Shown here in pieces: positions 17,278 through 26,589 of a DNA stretch of 64,000 nucleotides (its first letter is position 1; each line of letters begins with the position of its first letter). The position numbers and the translations under genes are program-made. This stretch comes from Marinomonas maritima. Lineage in GTDB: Bacteria; Pseudomonadota; Gammaproteobacteria; Pseudomonadales; Marinomonadaceae. The stretch spans positions 1 through 64,000 of the forward strand of contig NZ_JAMZEG020000005.1 in assembly GCF_024435075.2 (NCBI RefSeq), read 5' to 3'. The notes under the pieces are model-generated. The model saw nothing but the letters and a program-made list of their open reading frames with translations, had not been told where the DNA came from and made no database searches.

Positions 17278-18930
17278 TTATGCTTCTCGTTCGATACGTT
17301 TGGTAATGATGTACTGCTGTATGATCGACAAGCTGTTGTTGGTTACCCAGTACAAAACGAGACCGGCTGGGAACCACAAGAAGAAGAAAGTAAATGCGAT
17401 AGGCATAATTTTCATAATACGCGCTTGCATTGGATCTGGAGGCGTTGGGTTCAACATTTGTTGTCCCATCATACTTAGACCCATCAAAATTGGCAGTATA
17501 AAGTACGGATCCATTACCGCTAAGTCATTGATCCAAAGGAAGAATGGAGCATGACGCAACTCAACGGATTCCATCAATACCCAGTACAAAGAAAGGAAAA
17601 CTGGCATTTGAACCAAAATAGGTAAGCAGCCACCCAGAGGGTTAATTTTCTCTTTTTTGTACAGTGCCATCATGGCTTGCGACATTTTTTGTCTATCATC
17701 ACCATGCTGTTCTTTCAGCTTAGCAATTTCAGGGCCGAATTTACGCATTTTCGCCATTGAACGGTAGCTTGTGGCAGACAACTTGAAGAAGATGGCTTTC
17801 ACACAAACAACGATCAAGATAATGGCAATACCCCAGTTAATCACGAAAGATTGAATCAAGGTTAGCAACCAGAATAGTGGTTTAGCCAACCACCACAACC
17901 AGCCGTAATCGACAGTCAAATCTAGGTTTTCAGCAGTACTTTCAAGATGATCTTGTAGTTTTGGGCCAACGTAGAACGTAGAACTCAAAGTACCTTGTTT
18001 ACCAGGTGCAATTTCAACAGGAGAACCTGTGAAGCCGATGATGTTGAAATCACCATTGGTTCGCGCTTGCAAGGTAACTTTTTGACCTTGTTCTGGAACC
18101 CAAGCAGTCACAAAATAATGTTGCAGTACGGCAATCCAACCTTTTGTTGTGGTTGTTTTAACCGGTTCTTCTTTCATATCCGAAAAAGATATTTTGTTGT
18201 ACTTGTTTTGCTCATCCGATAACGCACCACCTAAATAAGGCTGTAGGCCCATGCTGGTCGCTTGGCTTGGATCTGGCGTATTGTCACGCTTGATTTGAGC
18301 AAACAAGTTACCGCGCCATGTTGAAGACGTTGCGTTGTCCACGGTGATCAACTGACGAATACGGTATTTTCCTTTGGAGAAGCGGAAAGTTTTGGTGTAT
18401 TTAACGCCTTTTGCATCGGTGTAATACAGATTCACATCAAGTGAATCTTCACCATCAGCTAAACGGTAAGACGTCTTTTCTGCTTGGTAAACTGGGCGAC
18501 CTTCAGTAGAAGCATCGGGACCATTTTGACCAACCAAGCCGCTTTGCGTCACGTATGTGCGCTCAGAGCCGTCTTCTAAGATAACAAAAGGATCAGGTTT
18601 GCCTAATTCTTTTTTGTACTGAAGAAGGGCTGCTTCAACAAGGTCACCACCAATAGGGTTAATAGCAACACGTAATGTATCGGTTGTTACTATAATCAAT
18701 TTTCCTGGTGCAATATTAGTTGCACTTTGCGGAATTTCTATATTGGCATTGGTTGTGGTGCTTTGAATTGCCAAAGGCAAATCATCGCTCATTTGAGTAT
18801 TTGTCTCAGATTGAGAGCTTTGAGCTACGCTTTGAGTGGACTGAGGACCATAATCTTGGCTCCACTGTAGAAACAGTAGGTAGCCACTGATAAAAAGCGC
18901 ACCCCATAAAAAGTAACGTCTGAAATCCAT
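17278..18930 (-). CDS. yidC: Membrane protein insertase YidC
   Basis: Inserts and folds inner-membrane proteins, with SecYEG or alone. The protein has an N-terminal anchor (MDFRRYFLWGALFISGYLLFLQ), a large periplasmic domain to about residue 340, then the conserved five-helix Oxa1 core with QEKINPLGGC-type motif (YKKEKINPLGGCLPILVQMPVF) and a basic tail (KRIEREA). ATG 18930 is preferred to the in-frame TTG 9 bases upstream; 550 residues is normal. Upstream the usual small gene yidD is missing between it and rnpA. Confidence 0.97.
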   Translation of the reverse strand: MDFRRYFLWGALFISGYLLFLQWSQDYGPQSTQSVAQSSQSETNTQMSDDLPLAIQSTTTNANIEIPQSATNIAPGKLIIVTTDTLRVAINPIGGDLVEAALLQYKKELGKPDPFVILEDGSERTYVTQSGLVGQNGPDASTEGRPVYQAEKTSYRLADGEDSLDVNLYYTDAKGVKYTKTFRFSKGKYRIRQLITVDNATSSTWRGNLFAQIKRDNTPDPSQATSMGLQPYLGGALSDEQNKYNKISFSDMKEEPVKTTTTKGWIAVLQHYFVTAWVPEQGQKVTLQARTNGDFNIIGFTGSPVEIAPGKQGTLSSTFYVGPKLQDHLESTAENLDLTVDYGWLWWLAKPLFWLLTLIQSFVINWGIAIILIVVCVKAIFFKLSATSYRSMAKMRKFGPEIAKLKEQHGDDRQKMSQAMMALYKKEKINPLGGCLPILVQMPVFLSLYWVLMESVELRHAPFFLWINDLAVMDPYFILPILMGLSMMGQQMLNPTPPDPMQARIMKIMPIAFTFFFLWFPAGLVLYWVTNNSLSIIQQYIITKRIEREA

Positions 18931-19024
18931 GGTATTCAACTAATTTGTTTGGTTGGACAATAGGTTCACAGAACCCTGATTAAAATCACGCGCTATTAAA
19001 CCAGCCTTTGGCAGTTTTTTCAGC

Positions 19025-19423
19025 CTATTTCTGCTTAGAGTGATCGCGTTTTTTATTTTGAGTGGGTTTTAGTGCTTTTTTCGCCAGTTGATCCCATGCT
19101 TTTTCCAAGCGTTTGTGCAGATCAGGGTTGTCTAGCTCTTTGATACCTTGCCGTGCTAGAAAGACAATGTCTAGACCTTCAAGGAGCGTTTTATTATGGC
19201 GAAATGAATCACGTACCAAGCGTTTGATACGATTCCTGCCCACCGCACGTTTATCCGTTTTCTTAGACACAATAAGACCCAACCGAGTTTGGTTATCATC
19301 TCGTTTTCGTGCCAATAAAAGGAATTCGCCTGCGAAGACTTTGGAGGAAGTGTCATTAAAGACGGATTGATAATCCCCGGCATTCAGTAGTCTGACATGC
19401 CGGGGAAAACAATAATCGGTCAT
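19025..19423 (-). CDS. rnpA: Ribonuclease P protein component
   Basis: Protein subunit of RNase P that helps the catalytic RNA mature tRNA 5' ends. The 132 residues include FPRHVRLLNAGDYQSVF and the RNR signature VGRNRIKRLVRDSFR, with a lysine-rich tail. It begins 8 bases after the rpmH stop, so the two form one transcript. The 94 bases after it, before yidC, do not encode YidD. Confidence 0.96.
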   Translation of the reverse strand: MTDYCFPRHVRLLNAGDYQSVFNDTSSKVFAGEFLLLARKRDDNQTRLGLIVSKKTDKRAVGRNRIKRLVRDSFRHNKTLLEGLDIVFLARQGIKELDNPDLHKRLEKAWDQLAKKALKPTQNKKRDHSKQK

Positions 19424-19431
19424 CAGCGGTT

Positions 19432-19566
19432 TTATGCGCTTAATACCTTGCGGCCGCGGGCACGACGGCGAGCGACAATTTGGCGTCCGCTTTTAGTTGC
19501 CATACGAGCACGGAAGCCGTGGTTACGTTTGCGTTTCAAAACGCTAGGTTGGAAAGTTCTTTTCAT
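19432..19566 (-). CDS. rpmH: 50S ribosomal protein L34
   Basis: 44 residues, MKRTFQPSVLKRKRNHGFRA through to RKVLSA, which is the complete L34 sequence. The longer reading frame upstream is not real coding sequence; the ATG at 19566 gives the universal N-terminus. First gene of the leftward rpmH-rnpA-yidC run, divergent from dnaA. Confidence 0.98.
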   Translation of the reverse strand: MKRTFQPSVLKRKRNHGFRARMATKSGRQIVARRRARGRKVLSA

Positions 19567-19689
19567 CTTTATTCTCTCACTGAATGCAGTGTTTGAGTTT
19601 TGAGGGTTAGCGACCGCCAAGCCTCTACAATTGATCGTCAAATCAGGGCGCGGATTTTAGTGCCTTTCTCTAGTTAATTCAATGCCTAA

Positions 19690-20016
19690 CACAGTTTTAT
19701 TATTTAAAAAATGGTCTTTTAAAATATTAAACACTTACGCACAGAGTTTTACCCTATTAGTGGATAAATGAAATTAGAATATTTTTTCTTATCCACAGGC
19801 TTTGTTTTTATTTCATTATTGTGCATAAAAATCAAAAAGATAATCTTACTTATCCTTGTGTATAACATAAAAATAATTCATTATTACTGTGTGTATAACT
19901 CATCCTTTTATACACATGGAAAAACTTTATCTACTGATGTGTATAACATTGGCTGTTATTAACATTTCTCTCTTTTCGGCAGAGTTGTTCCGTTTTTTCT
20001 ATTAATGTGTGGATAA
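19690..20016. other. oriC: Probable chromosomal replication origin oriC (DnaA box cluster)
   Basis: Seven exact matches to the DnaA box TTWTNCACA, on both strands, lie at 19789-19797 (TTATCCACA), 19820-19828, 19857-19865, 19890-19898, 19908-19916, 19938-19946 and 20008-20016 (TGTGGATAA). A near-match is at 19759-19767. To the left is an A/T-only-like stretch (19698-19732) that could be the unwinding element. Location between rpmH and dnaA is that of Pseudomonas oriC. Genes on each side are transcribed away from it. The same boxes probably autoregulate dnaA. Confidence 0.85.
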
Positions 20017-20078
20017 CTTCACATGAGCGAGGTAAAATCCGCTTCTTATCTGTCACTCAACCAGGGAGTACGTCTACA

Positions 20079-21635
20079 GTGTCTTTGGAACATTGGAATC
20101 TTTGTCTGCAGCGCTTGCAGGGTGAGTTTTCCACATCCCAGTTCAACACCTGGATCCGTCCATTACAGGCTGAAATGATGCCGAATGGAGAGTTGTGCTT
20201 AAGTGCACCGAATCGTTTTGTGTTGGATTGGGTGAGTAACAAATATCAAATGCGCATAAAAGAGTTATTGTCTGAATTTGCAGGTGATGATCTTGCCCCG
20301 CCTTTAAAATTGACAGTGACCGCTCAAAACTTTGCTCAAGCAAATCAGATGTCTCCACCTCCCCCTCCAATCCCTAGTGCGCCGGTTTCCAGCCCTTTAA
20401 ATAATGAAGTGGCTAGAGAATCCGGCTATCGTCCTGGATTTGGGCTAATGGATGACGAAGAAGGCTCGCCACCAGCGGGTCTTGAATTTGAAGCCCCTTT
20501 GACACTTTCTGCGACGGGAAGAGGATTACGCGGGGAACTTGAACCGTATGAACAGGGTCAGTTACCTTTAGCAGCTCCAAAACGTAAAGTTCAGGTAGAA
20601 GGTGGGATCAATCACGGTGCGAATCTGAATAATTCATTTACCTTTGACAACTTTATAGAAGGTAAATCTAACCAGCTTGCTCATGCGGCCGCATTACAGG
20701 TTGCTGAAAATCCCGGTGGTGCATACAACCCTCTGTTTATTTATGGTGGCGTTGGTTTGGGTAAAACCCACTTAATGCAAGCCGTGGGCACCGAGTTAAT
20801 GCGTCACAATCCGAATGCCAAAGTGGTCTATTTGCATTCTGAACGTTTTGTGGCGGATATGGTAAAAGCGCTACAATTGAACGCGATTAATGATTTTAAA
20901 CGCTATTATCGTACGGTTGATGCGTTACTAATTGATGATATTCAGTTTTTTGCCGGTAAAGACCGAACACAAGAAGAATTTTTTCATACGTTCAATGCGC
21001 TACTAGAAGGTGGTCAGCAGATGATTCTAACCTGTGACCGCTATCCAAAAGAGATTCAAGGGCTAGAAGATCGTCTTAAGTCTCGTTTTGGTTGGGGACT
21101 AACGGTTGCTATTGAACCGCCAGAACTGGAAACGCGAGTCGCTATTTTGATGAGCAAAGCGGAAGAAAGTGGCATTAAGTTATCTTATGACTCCGCTTTC
21201 TTTATTGCTCAAAAAATACGTTCAAACGTGCGAGAATTAGAAGGCGCTTTAAAACGTGTTATTGCCAACTCACATTTTACGGGTCGAGCAATTACACCGG
21301 ATTTTGTTCGTGAGTCCTTAAAAGACCTTTTGGCCTTGCAAGATAAGCTGGTAAACATTGATAATATCCAGCGAATTGTGGCGGAATACTACAAAATTAA
21401 AATCAGTGACCTACTGTCGAAGCGTCGTAGTCGGTCCGTTGCACGTCCTCGTCAAGTGGCGATGTCGTTAGCAAAAGAATTAACGAATCACAGTTTGCCA
21501 GAGATTGGTGATGCATTTGGTGGACGTGATCATACGACTGCCTTGCATGCGATTCGTAAAATAAAAGAACTGCAAGATACGGATTCGGATATCCGTGAAG
21601 ACTACAAACAATTGATGCGAATTCTGACCACCTGA
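20079..21635 (+). CDS. dnaA: Chromosomal replication initiator protein DnaA
   Basis: AAA+ ATPase that binds oriC and opens DNA. Domain I begins SLEHWNLCLQRLQGEF; domain II is a proline-rich linker; domain III has Walker A GGVGLGKTHLMQ and Walker B LLIDDIQFF; domain IV has the box-binding signature GGRDHTTALHAIRKI. The open frame extends to ATG 20007, but that lies inside a DnaA box and adds non-family residues. GTG 20079 gives the standard N-terminus, 518 residues, with GGGAG about 11 bases upstream. Confidence 0.97.
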   Translation: MSLEHWNLCLQRLQGEFSTSQFNTWIRPLQAEMMPNGELCLSAPNRFVLDWVSNKYQMRIKELLSEFAGDDLAPPLKLTVTAQNFAQANQMSPPPPPIPSAPVSSPLNNEVARESGYRPGFGLMDDEEGSPPAGLEFEAPLTLSATGRGLRGELEPYEQGQLPLAAPKRKVQVEGGINHGANLNNSFTFDNFIEGKSNQLAHAAALQVAENPGGAYNPLFIYGGVGLGKTHLMQAVGTELMRHNPNAKVVYLHSERFVADMVKALQLNAINDFKRYYRTVDALLIDDIQFFAGKDRTQEEFFHTFNALLEGGQQMILTCDRYPKEIQGLEDRLKSRFGWGLTVAIEPPELETRVAILMSKAEESGIKLSYDSAFFIAQKIRSNVRELEGALKRVIANSHFTGRAITPDFVRESLKDLLALQDKLVNIDNIQRIVAEYYKIKISDLLSKRRSRSVARPRQVAMSLAKELTNHSLPEIGDAFGGRDHTTALHAIRKIKELQDTDSDIREDYKQLMRILTT

Positions 21636-21667
21636 TGGTCTAAGACTTTGAGTTTACGAGGAAAATA

Positions 21668-22765
21668 ATGAAATTTTCAGTCGTCCGCGAGACACTTCTT
21701 AAGCCACTTCAACTAGTGGCAGGCGTTGTAGAGCGCAAGCAAACTATGCCCGTCTTGGCTAATGTTCTGCTTGAAGTTAAAGACCAAATATTAACCCTTA
21801 CCGGTTCAGATTTAGAGGTAGAGTTAATTGGTCATGTACCATTAGATGAGTGCGAAGAGGGTCGTATTACCGTCCCTGCTCGTAAGCTGATGGACATTTG
21901 TAAAAGCCTACCTGACAGCGCAGTGATTGAATTTACACTGGATGAGCAAAAAGCCGTGATCCGCTCTGGCCGTTCACGCTTTAGTTTGTCTACGTTACCA
22001 GCGGATGAATTTCCAAATATTCAAGACATGCAAGGTGATTTGACGGTTTCTATTCCTCAAAACAGTGTACGTCGTTTGATTGATCGCACAGGCTTTGCTA
22101 TGGCGAACCAAGATGTGCGTTATTATTTGAATGGCATGTTATTGGAAGTGGCTGATGGTCAGTTACGTGTTGTTTCAACCGATGGCCATCGATTGGCAAC
22201 AGCGGTTGAAGATGCTCAAGTGAGTGGAGATTTGACGCAAGTCATTGTTCCTCGTAAAGGTGTTTTGGAACTAAACCGCCTATTAAATGACACGGATGAA
22301 TTAGTTGAGCTTGCTATAGGCACGAATCATATCCGTGCCAAAGTCGCAGAGTATATTTTCACTTCAAAATTGGTGGATGGAAAATTTCCTGACTACCATC
22401 GAGTTATTCCTCGCAATAATGAAAAAATCATCATTGCAGATCGTTTAGAGCTGCGTCAGGTTTTCTTACGAGCGTCGATTTTATCAAACGAGAAATACCG
22501 TGGTGTACGCTTGATTTTGTCTAACGGTATGCTGCAAGTGTTTGCCAACAATCCAGAGCAAGAAGAAGCCGAAGAGTCGGTTTTGGTTCAATACCAAGGC
22601 GATAATATGGAAGTGGGCTTCAATGTTGGCTATTTGTTGGACGTATTGGGTGTTGTCGATACACAGGAAGTACGTTTGTCACTAAACGACTCTAACAGCA
22701 GTGCTTTGATTGAAGAAGCTGACAGTCATGCTGCGCAATACGTTGTTATGCCAATGCGTTTGTAA
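21668..22765 (+). CDS. dnaN: DNA polymerase III beta subunit (sliding clamp)
   Basis: Ring-shaped processivity clamp of replication. 365 residues starting MKFSVVRETLLKPLQLVAGVVERKQTMPVLANVL and ending YVVMPMRL, the typical beta-clamp termini. It follows dnaA by 32 bases with GAGGAAAAT before the ATG, so the two are probably co-transcribed. Confidence 0.98.
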   Translation: MKFSVVRETLLKPLQLVAGVVERKQTMPVLANVLLEVKDQILTLTGSDLEVELIGHVPLDECEEGRITVPARKLMDICKSLPDSAVIEFTLDEQKAVIRSGRSRFSLSTLPADEFPNIQDMQGDLTVSIPQNSVRRLIDRTGFAMANQDVRYYLNGMLLEVADGQLRVVSTDGHRLATAVEDAQVSGDLTQVIVPRKGVLELNRLLNDTDELVELAIGTNHIRAKVAEYIFTSKLVDGKFPDYHRVIPRNNEKIIIADRLELRQVFLRASILSNEKYRGVRLILSNGMLQVFANNPEQEEAEESVLVQYQGDNMEVGFNVGYLLDVLGVVDTQEVRLSLNDSNSSALIEEADSHAAQYVVMPMRL

Positions 22766-22799
22766 GCACGATCTAAAAAATCTGTTTAATAGCAATACA

Positions 22800-22839
22800 A
22801 CCCGTTTGGCATTTTAGCGCATTAAATAGCCAAGCGGGT
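22800..22839 (+). other. Hairpin in the dnaN-recF gap
   Basis: ACCCGTTTGGC and GCCAAGCGGGT form an 11-bp stem with one G-U pair around an 18-base loop. No clear T-run follows, so it may be a weak terminator or processing signal that lowers recF expression rather than a full stop. Confidence 0.45.
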
Positions 22840-22869
22840 CTTCCCTACCCTAAGTAAGGTTTATCTGTT

Positions 22870-23976
22870 ATGCCGCTGGTGCGTTTGGACATCTCTCATG
22901 TTCGCAACCTTTCTAGTGTGCGTTTTGAACCTTCGCCTCAAGTAAATGTGATTGTCGGAAAAAACGGCAGTGGCAAAACCTCCGTATTAGAAGCCATTCA
23001 TTTGCTGTCGTTTGGTCGATCCTTTCGTAGCCATAAATACAAAACCTACATTCAATACGACAACGACGCTTGTGTTGTGTTTGCCCAGTTGCATCAAGCG
23101 CAAGGCAACCCGATTCCTGTCGGCCTGCAGCGTTATCGAGATGGTCAGATTGATGTGCGTATTCAAGGTCAACGCGCGCAATCGGTGATTGAGCTCGCTG
23201 AACGTCTACCTGTGCAGCTAATTAACCCTGATGCATTTCGATTATTAGAAGGATCACCGAGTATTCGGCGCCAATTTATCGACTGGGGTGCTTTTCATTT
23301 TGATAAAGGCTTCATTCATGCGTGGAGAGGCTGGCAAAAAGCATTAAAACAGCGGAATACCTTGCTCAGACGTGGTAAAATCTCCAGCAGTTTATTGGCG
23401 GCATTTGATCAGGAACTGATCCGCTTAGGTGGACAAGTGAATGAGTCCCGAAAAGCCTATGTGGAAAAACTCACACCACATTTCACGACCGTTTTGTCTT
23501 TGTTATCGACGGAACTGTCAGTTGATTTGCAGTTTTTTCAAGGTTGGGACGCACAGAAAAGTTTACAAATGGCGGTTGAAGCTGGGCGAGAGCGAGATAT
23601 TGAGCTGGGTTACACACATACTGGCCCCCAAAGGGCAGATTTACGTGTAAAGACCGCCACGGGTGATGCGTTAGATTCGCTGTCTCGTGGTCAATTAAAG
23701 CTGGTGGTATCCGCGCTTAAAATTGCTCAAGGACAGCTACTGATCGATATGGGTCGCCCTCTGGTATTTTTAGTGGATGATTTACCAGCAGAGTTAGATG
23801 CCAATCATAGACAGAAACTCTGTCAATTATTGGAATCATTAAACAGCCAAATTTTTATTACCAGTGTTGAACCCGATACAACGGATTTTACTTGGGCCGA
23901 CACAACAGACGTTCGTCAGTTTTCTATGAGTAACGGCGAATTGTCTCTATTGAGCAAAGGTTTGCAGGAGAGTTAA
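22870..23976 (+). CDS. recF: DNA replication and repair protein RecF
   Basis: SMC-like ATPase that loads RecA at gapped DNA with RecOR. 368 residues with Walker A VGKNGSGKTS near residue 29, signature LSRGQLKLVVSALK, and Walker B VFLVDDLPAELD. The stop codon is directly followed by the gyrB start, so these two genes are coupled. Confidence 0.97.
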   Translation: MPLVRLDISHVRNLSSVRFEPSPQVNVIVGKNGSGKTSVLEAIHLLSFGRSFRSHKYKTYIQYDNDACVVFAQLHQAQGNPIPVGLQRYRDGQIDVRIQGQRAQSVIELAERLPVQLINPDAFRLLEGSPSIRRQFIDWGAFHFDKGFIHAWRGWQKALKQRNTLLRRGKISSSLLAAFDQELIRLGGQVNESRKAYVEKLTPHFTTVLSLLSTELSVDLQFFQGWDAQKSLQMAVEAGRERDIELGYTHTGPQRADLRVKTATGDALDSLSRGQLKLVVSALKIAQGQLLIDMGRPLVFLVDDLPAELDANHRQKLCQLLESLNSQIFITSVEPDTTDFTWADTTDVRQFSMSNGELSLLSKGLQES

Positions 23977-26400
23977 ATGAGTGAAAATAATTACGATTCG
24001 TCCAGTATCAAGGTGCTCAAAGGACTAGATGCCGTACGTAAACGCCCCGGCATGTATATTGGCGATACGGATGATGGTACTGGTTTGCACCACATGGTAT
24101 TTGAAGTCGTGGATAACTCCATTGATGAAGCCCTTGCTGGTCATTGTGACACTGTTACTGTGCTGATTCACCCAGATGAATCCATCTCTGTATCGGATAA
24201 TGGCCGTGGTATTCCGGTTGATATCCATGAAGAAGAAGGTATATCAGCTGCAGAAGTGATCATGACTGTTTTGCATGCTGGCGGTAAGTTCGATGATAAC
24301 TCTTATAAGGTATCTGGTGGCCTTCATGGTGTTGGTGTTTCTGTTGTAAACGCCCTATCTGAAGCCCTCACCCTTACCATCCGCAAAAATGGCAAAGTAT
24401 ACGAACAATTTTATGTGCATGGTGTGCCACAAGCACCATTGGCGGTTGTTGGCGATTCTGACGGCGCAGGCACCACCGTTCATTTCAAACCATCCCCTAA
24501 TACATTCAACAACATCTTATTTGTTTATGATATTTTGGCGAAACGTCTACGTGAATTGTCATTCTTGAACTCAGGTGTGGCTATTCGATTAAAAGATGAG
24601 CGCACAGGTAAAGAAGACTTTTTCAACTATGATGGTGGTTTGCGTTCGTTTGTTGAGCATTTGAACACGAACAAAACACCGATCAACGACATTTTCCACT
24701 TTATTTGCCAACGTGATGACTTAGAAGACGGTATCGCCGTTGAAGTGGCATTACAGTGGAACGAAGGCTTCCAAGAAAACATCTACTGTTACACCAACAA
24801 TATTCCACAACGCGATGGCGGTACTCACCTAGCCGGTTTTCGTGGTGCGTTGACGCGTACGCTAAACAACTTTATTGAAAAAGAAGGTCTAGCGAAAAAG
24901 CAGAAAGTCGCGACAACGGGCGATGATAGTCGTGAAGGTTTGACCGCCATTGTGTCTGTGAAAGTGCCCGACCCTAAATTCTCTTCTCAAACCAAAGACA
25001 AGCTCGTGTCTTCAGAAGTAAAAACTGCAGTAGAGCAGGAAATGAGTAAACGCTTTTCCGAGTACTTACTTGAGAAACCAGGCGAAGCCAAAATCATCGT
25101 GAATAAGATGATTGATGCGGCTCGTGCTCGTGAAGCCGCGCGTCGTGCTCGTGATATGACTCGCCGTAAAGGCGCGTTAGACATTGCCGGCTTGCCAGGT
25201 AAATTGGCAGACTGTCAGGAGAAAGACCCAGCGCTTTCTGAAATCTACTTAGTGGAGGGTGATTCTGCCGGTGGTTCAGCAAAACAAGGTCGTGACCGTC
25301 GTACTCAAGCGATTTTACCGCTTAAAGGTAAAATCCTTAACGTCGAAAAAGCACGCTTTGATAAAATGTTGGCGTCTGTTGAAGTTGGCACCCTAATTAC
25401 CGCACTGGGTTGTGGTATCGGTCGTGACGAATTCAACGCCGACAAATTGCGTTACCACAGTATCGTCATCATGACCGATGCCGATGTGGATGGATCGCAC
25501 ATTCGAACTTTGCTGTTGACCTTCTTCTTCCGTCAAATGCCAGAAATCATCGAACGTGGTCACATCTTTATTGCTCAACCACCTTTGTTCAAAATCAAAC
25601 GTGGCAAGCATGAACAGTACATCAAAGATGAAGCTGCCATGGACCAACATCTTATCGAGGTGGCGCTTGATGGTGCTCACATGCACGTTAACGCCGATGC
25701 TCCTGGGATTCAAGGCGAGTATTTAGCGAAGCTTGTACGTGATTACATTCACATTGAAACGGACTTAAATCGTTTGTCCCGTGTGTACCCAAAAGATGTA
25801 ATGAGCAAACTATTGTACTGCAAAGCGTTGACACAAGAAAACCTTACCAACGAAGTGTCGGTATTGGAATGGGTCGAAGCGATTCGTAGCCAAATGCCAC
25901 AAGATGCACGTACTGGTTTCCGTTTTGATTTCTCGGTTGAAAAAGACGATGAGCGCAATATCTACTTGCCTGTCGTTGATATTATGTCTCATGGTGTGTC
26001 GAACCGTTATCGTTTTGAAGGGGCTTTCTTTAATTCGCCTGAGTACAAACGTATTGTCGCTATGTCTGAAACTGTCGCGGAATTGTTTGGTGAAGAATCC
26101 TTCATTCAGCGTGGTGAACGTCGTGAAGCCGTGAAAACCATCAGCGACATGAAAGCGTGGTTGATGAAAGAAGCGTCGCGTGGCATGACAATCCAGCGAT
26201 ACAAAGGACTGGGTGAGATGAACCCAGATCAGCTTTGGGAAACCACCATGGACCCTGAAGCTCGCCGCATGCTTCGTGTTACCATTGATGACGCTGTTGC
26301 AGCGGATCAAATGTTCACGACCTTAATGGGTGATGAAGTTGAACCGCGTCGTAATTTCATTCAAGAAAACGCCTTGAACGTAGCGAACTTGGACATATGA
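23977..26400 (+). CDS. gyrB: DNA gyrase subunit B
   Basis: ATPase subunit of gyrase, introduces negative supercoils. 807 residues: GHKL ATPase with VVDNSIDEALAGH, GGKFDDNSYKVSGGLHGVG; transducer domain; TOPRIM with LVEGDSAGGSAKQGRDR, PLKGKILNVEKAR and DADVDGSHIRTL; and the C-terminal RNFIQENALNVANLDI. The ATG touches the recF stop. A strong terminator follows. Confidence 0.98.
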   Translation: MSENNYDSSSIKVLKGLDAVRKRPGMYIGDTDDGTGLHHMVFEVVDNSIDEALAGHCDTVTVLIHPDESISVSDNGRGIPVDIHEEEGISAAEVIMTVLHAGGKFDDNSYKVSGGLHGVGVSVVNALSEALTLTIRKNGKVYEQFYVHGVPQAPLAVVGDSDGAGTTVHFKPSPNTFNNILFVYDILAKRLRELSFLNSGVAIRLKDERTGKEDFFNYDGGLRSFVEHLNTNKTPINDIFHFICQRDDLEDGIAVEVALQWNEGFQENIYCYTNNIPQRDGGTHLAGFRGALTRTLNNFIEKEGLAKKQKVATTGDDSREGLTAIVSVKVPDPKFSSQTKDKLVSSEVKTAVEQEMSKRFSEYLLEKPGEAKIIVNKMIDAARAREAARRARDMTRRKGALDIAGLPGKLADCQEKDPALSEIYLVEGDSAGGSAKQGRDRRTQAILPLKGKILNVEKARFDKMLASVEVGTLITALGCGIGRDEFNADKLRYHSIVIMTDADVDGSHIRTLLLTFFFRQMPEIIERGHIFIAQPPLFKIKRGKHEQYIKDEAAMDQHLIEVALDGAHMHVNADAPGIQGEYLAKLVRDYIHIETDLNRLSRVYPKDVMSKLLYCKALTQENLTNEVSVLEWVEAIRSQMPQDARTGFRFDFSVEKDDERNIYLPVVDIMSHGVSNRYRFEGAFFNSPEYKRIVAMSETVAELFGEESFIQRGERREAVKTISDMKAWLMKEASRGMTIQRYKGLGEMNPDQLWETTMDPEARRMLRVTIDDAVAADQMFTTLMGDEVEPRRNFIQENALNVANLDI

Positions 26401-26417
26401 TTTTTTGATTAGCAAAT

Positions 26418-26456
26418 AAAAAAGCGGTTAGAGCTATCACTCTAACCGCTTTTTTT
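26418..26456 (+). terminator. Strong intrinsic terminator after gyrB
   Basis: Perfect 16-bp stem (AAAAAAGCGGTTAGAG with its complement), 6-base loop and a seven-T tail, 18 bases after the gyrB stop. Likely end of dnaA-dnaN-recF-gyrB transcription. Confidence 0.93.
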
Positions 26457-26534
26457 ATCGATTCCTGTGACACTTTGATGAACCACACTTCTTCCCGTTT
26501 ACTCGTCCAACACAATAACGTATTTAAAAATCAC

Positions 26535-26558
26535 TAAAGCCGCTCGAAAGCGGCTTTA
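26535..26558. terminator. Hairpin terminator after puuB1
   Basis: TAAAGCCGCT pairs with AGCGGCTTTA around CGAA, a stable tetraloop. It sits 32 bases beyond the stop of the minus-strand oxidase and probably ends the puuC-puuB1 message; T-rich sequence is present on both sides. Confidence 0.75.
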
Positions 26559-26589
26559 TTTTATGTTGATACGGTATTGAGGGTAAGAA

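Noticed and set aside
20007..20078. dnaA start at ATG 20007
   Set aside because: The ATG sits in a DnaA box and adds 24 residues foreign to the family; GTG 20079 gives the normal N-terminus.
23441..26310. Many open frames opposite or out of phase within dnaN-recF-gyrB and elsewhere
   Set aside because: They overlap long conserved genes, lack family features or ribosome-binding sites, and are shadows.
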